Shown here piece after piece: positions 61,662-64,000 of a stretch of 64,000 nucleotides of DNA. Below the pieces are notes generated by a model. That model did not search any database. It was not told where the DNA came from and saw only the letters and a program-made list of their open reading frames with translations. The translations under genes and the position numbers were made by a program. The first letter of the stretch is position 1. Each line of letters begins with the position of its first letter. The DNA comes from Paenibacillus daejeonensis DSM 15491 (GTDB taxonomy: Bacteria; Bacillota; Bacilli; Paenibacillales; Paenibacillaceae), in NCBI RefSeq assembly GCF_000378385.1, contig NZ_KB899660.1, positions 372,001 to 436,000 of the forward strand, given 5' to 3'.

Positions 61662-63682
61662 GTCCGTTTCACTCCTCCCGGCTCAGGTAGGCCGCTCATA
61701 ATCGTTTGTCCCTCTGGGGTACGCATCCCCGCTTCCAACAACCCGACAATCCGGTCCACATCGTACACACAGCCCCGCCATGTGCCGCCGCTCGCTGCTT
61801 GCAGAGCTGCCCAGAGCCGCGTATCATCAGGCAGGTCGGGATCCTTGGCCAAGCCAGGATGCGGCGTACGCAAGGCGAGCTCCAGGCTGCCCTGGGCAGC
61901 ATCCTCTGGCTGCTCGCCGCTGCCTACCATATCGACGCGGCCTTCCAGCTTCAGCAGATCGATGTGGATATCGATCCAATCCCCGTCTCGAAGCTTGCCC
62001 ACCGGTCCGCCAGCGAGCGCTTCGGGTCCGATATGGCCGATACATGCGCCAGTGGATACGCCCGAGAAACGTGCATCCGTGAGCAGGGAGACTTGCTTGC
62101 CGTAAGACAAATGCTTCAGTGCGGATGTCAGCTGATACGTCTCTTCCATGCCCGTGCCGGATGGCCCGCGCCCAATCAGTACCAGAACATCTCCGGCCGC
62201 AATGCCTTTAGTTTTGATCGCACGTATTGCGGCTTTCTCCGTCGTGAACACCTTCGCCCGGCCGACATGGCGGTACACACCGCTCTCATCCACCATTGAG
62301 GGATCGATCGCCGTTGACTTGATCACCGAGCCCTCTGGCGTGATGTTACCTACCGGGAAGGTAACGGTAGAAGTGAGACCCGCCACCCGAGCACGCTCGG
62401 GGCTAAAGATGATGCGATCCGGGTCGACGCCTTCCTGTTCCAGCAGGTGCTTACGCATCCGATGGCGGCGTTCCGAGTTTTCCCACCAATCCAGTGTCTC
62501 GCCAATAGTCTGGCCCGTAACCGTAAGCGCTCTCTCTTCCAGCACACCCAACTTCCTCATATGCAGCATGACCTCGGGTACACCACCTGCCAAAAAGGCA
62601 CGTACGGTAGGATGAGGCTCCGGCCCGTTCGGAAGAACACTTACAAGACGCGGTACCTCACGATTCACTTCCGCCCAATCCGCTACTGTAGGCATATGTC
62701 TGCCCGCAGCATGAGCAATGGCAGGGATATGCAGCAGCAGATTGGTTGAGCCGCCAAAAGCAGCATGAACCGCCATCGCATTGCGGATGGCCTGATCCGT
62801 GATGATCTGTCCCGTGGTGATCCCTTGCTCCGCCATATGCAGCGCTGCTCGAGCGGATTGGCGCGCCATTTCTTCCCAGACCGGCTGTCCCGAAGGCGCA
62901 AGTGCCGCATGCGGTACGGTCATACCCAGTGCCTCAGCTACTACTTGAGCTGTGCCGGCCGTGCCAAGGAACTGGCATCCGCCGCCAGGTGTTGCACAAG
63001 CCCGGCATCCCAGGTCTGCGGCTTCCTCCAGCGTCAGCTCGCCATTCGTATAACGCGCGCCGATCGTCTGGATTTTGCCCGCATCCTCGCCATTGGTCGG
63101 CGGCAGCGTGACACCGCCTGGCACGATTATGCCAGGCAAATTCGTCATCCCCGCCAGTGCAATCATCATGGCCGGCAAGCCCTTGTCGCAGGTCCCCACT
63201 CCGAGAACAGCCGAGCGCAGGGGCAAAGAGCGAATGAGCCGTCGCAGCACCATCGCAGCGTCATTGCGGTAAGGCAGCGAATCGAACATGCCTGTCGTAC
63301 CCTGCGAACGGCCGTCACACGGATCGCTGACAAACCCTGCAAACGGGATATCGCCGCTGCCGCTAATTTCCTCTGCGGCGGCTTTCATTAGCAAGCCGAC
63401 CTCCCAGTGTCCGGTATGATAGCCGAGGGCCACCGGGGAGCCATCCTCATCACGGATGCCGCCCTGGGTGCCCAGGATCAGAACCTGCCGGCCGAGCAGC
63501 TTGCCAGGGTCCCAGCCCATGCCTACATTTTGTGATAATCCAAACAGATCGCCGCTTGGCGCATCCGTCAGCATCTCCGGGGTCAGCGGCAGCGAACCGC
63601 TTGGCCCGGGAGCATGGGTATAAATATTGAAATAGTCCTTGTCGTTGCTGTCACCCATAATTGTTGCAAATGCGGTATTCAT
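61658..63682 (-). CDS. YjhG/YagF-type xylonate dehydratase
   Basis: This 674-residue member of the IlvD/Edd family is of the YjhG/YagF branch. It has the cluster-ligand cysteines C122 (DPCDGR), C165 (GVGTCDKG) and C236 in the [12 protein letters not shown] segment. Conserved [32 protein letters not shown] and [20 protein letters not shown] follow. It dehydrates D-xylonate (or L-arabinonate) to 2-keto-3-deoxy-pentonate. AGGAAGGGG precedes the ATG. It lies between the aldehyde dehydrogenase and GH43 genes in one operon. Confidence 0.93.
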   Translation of the reverse strand: MNTAFATIMGDSNDKDYFNIYTHAPGPSGSLPLTPEMLTDAPSGDLFGLSQNVGMGWDPGKLLGRQVLILGTQGGIRDEDGSPVALGYHTGHWEVGLLMKAAAEEISGSGDIPFAGFVSDPCDGRSQGTTGMFDSLPYRNDAAMVLRRLIRSLPLRSAVLGVGTCDKGLPAMMIALAGMTNLPGIIVPGGVTLPPTNGEDAGKIQTIGARYTNGELTLEEAADLGCRACATPGGGCQFLGTAGTAQVVAEALGMTVPHAALAPSGQPVWEEMARQSARAALHMAEQGITTGQIITDQAIRNAMAVHAAFGGSTNLLLHIPAIAHAAGRHMPTVADWAEVNREVPRLVSVLPNGPEPHPTVRAFLAGGVPEVMLHMRKLGVLEERALTVTGQTIGETLDWWENSERRHRMRKHLLEQEGVDPDRIIFSPERARVAGLTSTVTFPVGNITPEGSVIKSTAIDPSMVDESGVYRHVGRAKVFTTEKAAIRAIKTKGIAAGDVLVLIGRGPSGTGMEETYQLTSALKHLSYGKQVSLLTDARFSGVSTGACIGHIGPEALAGGPVGKLRDGDWIDIHIDLLKLEGRVDMVGSGEQPEDAAQGSLELALRTPHPGLAKDPDLPDDTRLWAALQAASGGTWRGCVYDVDRIVGLLEAGMRTPEGQTIMSGLPEPGGVKRT

Positions 63683-63710
63683 GCCTGCCCCTTCCTCTCT
63701 CGAATGCGAT

Positions 63711-64000
63711 TTAAGGCTTGATGAACACAGTTTTAATGGAGGTGTAGAATTCGATGGCGGCCTGTCCCTGTTCTCTGGAATGAGAGCTGGACTGCTTCAT
63801 GCCGCCAAACGGCGCCTGCAGCTCGACTCCTGCCGTCTCGGCGTTGACGCGTACCAGTCCGGCATCCATATCCTGAACAAAGGCGAGCACATTGCCGATG
63901 TTCTGCGTATAGATGGACGCGCTCAGGCCATAGTCTGTATCGTTGGCCAGTTCAATCGCCTCGTCGATGTCCTGTGCTTCAATCAGCGCCAGAACCGGGC
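63711..64000 (-). CDS. Aldehyde dehydrogenase, C-terminal part (window edge)
   Basis: The last 96 residues of an NAD(P)-dependent aldehyde dehydrogenase are present: [54 protein letters not shown] and [14 protein letters not shown]. The [13 protein letters not shown] and TVFIKP endings suit alpha-ketoglutarate semialdehyde dehydrogenase, the terminal enzyme of the oxidative xylose/arabinose pathway. The catalytic cysteine lies outside the window. It is 28 bp upstream of the dehydratase gene on the same strand. Confidence 0.9.
   Translation of the reverse strand, partial: PVLALIEAQDIDEAIELANDTDYGLSASIYTQNIGNVLAFVQDMDAGLVRVNAETAGVELQAPFGGMKQSSSHSREQGQAAIEFYTSIKTVFIKP

Overview
The window looks like a chromosomal segment of a Gram-positive, spore-forming Firmicute, most probably Paenibacillus or a close relative. 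This rests on strong AGGAGG-type ribosome binding sites, sigma-A promoters, a T-box leader in front of tyrS, CcpA-type cre sites, YesM/YesN two-component pairs tied to LplABC-type sugar importers, copper-amine-oxidase-N 'stalk' proteins, an Amj lipid II flippase, a YwaC-type small alarmone synthetase and several ECF sigma/anti-sigma pairs. No rRNA, tRNA, phage or transposase was found. Gene density is high and most genes lie on the minus strand.

Layout. 1-700: a WYL/YafY-type regulator (cut by the window edge) divergent from a VOC protein, with a near-perfect operator between them. 702-7657: importer operon (two permeases, lipoprotein, YesM kinase, YesN regulator). 7658-8821: long spacer with palindromic repeats. 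8822-13148: secreted beta-helix enzyme behind a PrsA/SurA-like chaperone with a perfect cre site. 13314-16203: a lipoprotein, its decayed tandem copy, and a stalk/propeller gene split by a frameshift. 16452-24267: housekeeping and miscellaneous genes (aldo/keto reductase, Amj, stalk-SBP fusion, TyrS with T-box, nitroreductase, FAD oxidoreductase). 24387-40495: carbohydrate genes with local regulators (LacI, GH127 with AraC, pectinacetylesterase, GHL6-like hydrolase with IclR, GH95), with two ECF sigma genes among them. 40697-52411: molybdopterin oxidoreductase, GntR with a DUF1648 membrane protein, FAD-Rieske oxidoreductase, CBS protein, GH9 lipoprotein, ABC exporter, and an ECF sigma/zinc-finger anti-sigma pair. 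52521-59884: two small genes, a 51-bp tandem repeat array, and a run of same-strand genes matching the functionally undefined STM4011-STM4015 cluster (two radical SAM enzymes, a sulfatase-like hydrolase, an ATP-grasp-like protein, a leucine-rich-repeat protein), preceded by a small alarmone synthetase. 60090-64000: oxidative pentose operon (aldehyde dehydrogenase, YjhG/YagF-type xylonate dehydratase, GH43).

Together the carbohydrate genes suggest a plant-cell-wall generalist attacking pectin side chains, xylan and cellulose, with small local control modules instead of one large locus. The most interesting parts are (i) the STM4011-4015 cluster, which holds a roughly 200-nt multi-hairpin element between two of its genes, (ii) the 10-copy, 51-bp array of imperfect palindromes just downstream of it, and (iii) intergenic elements at about 8.4, 25.6 and 37.8 kb that place different core sequences on the same 50-51 bp register.
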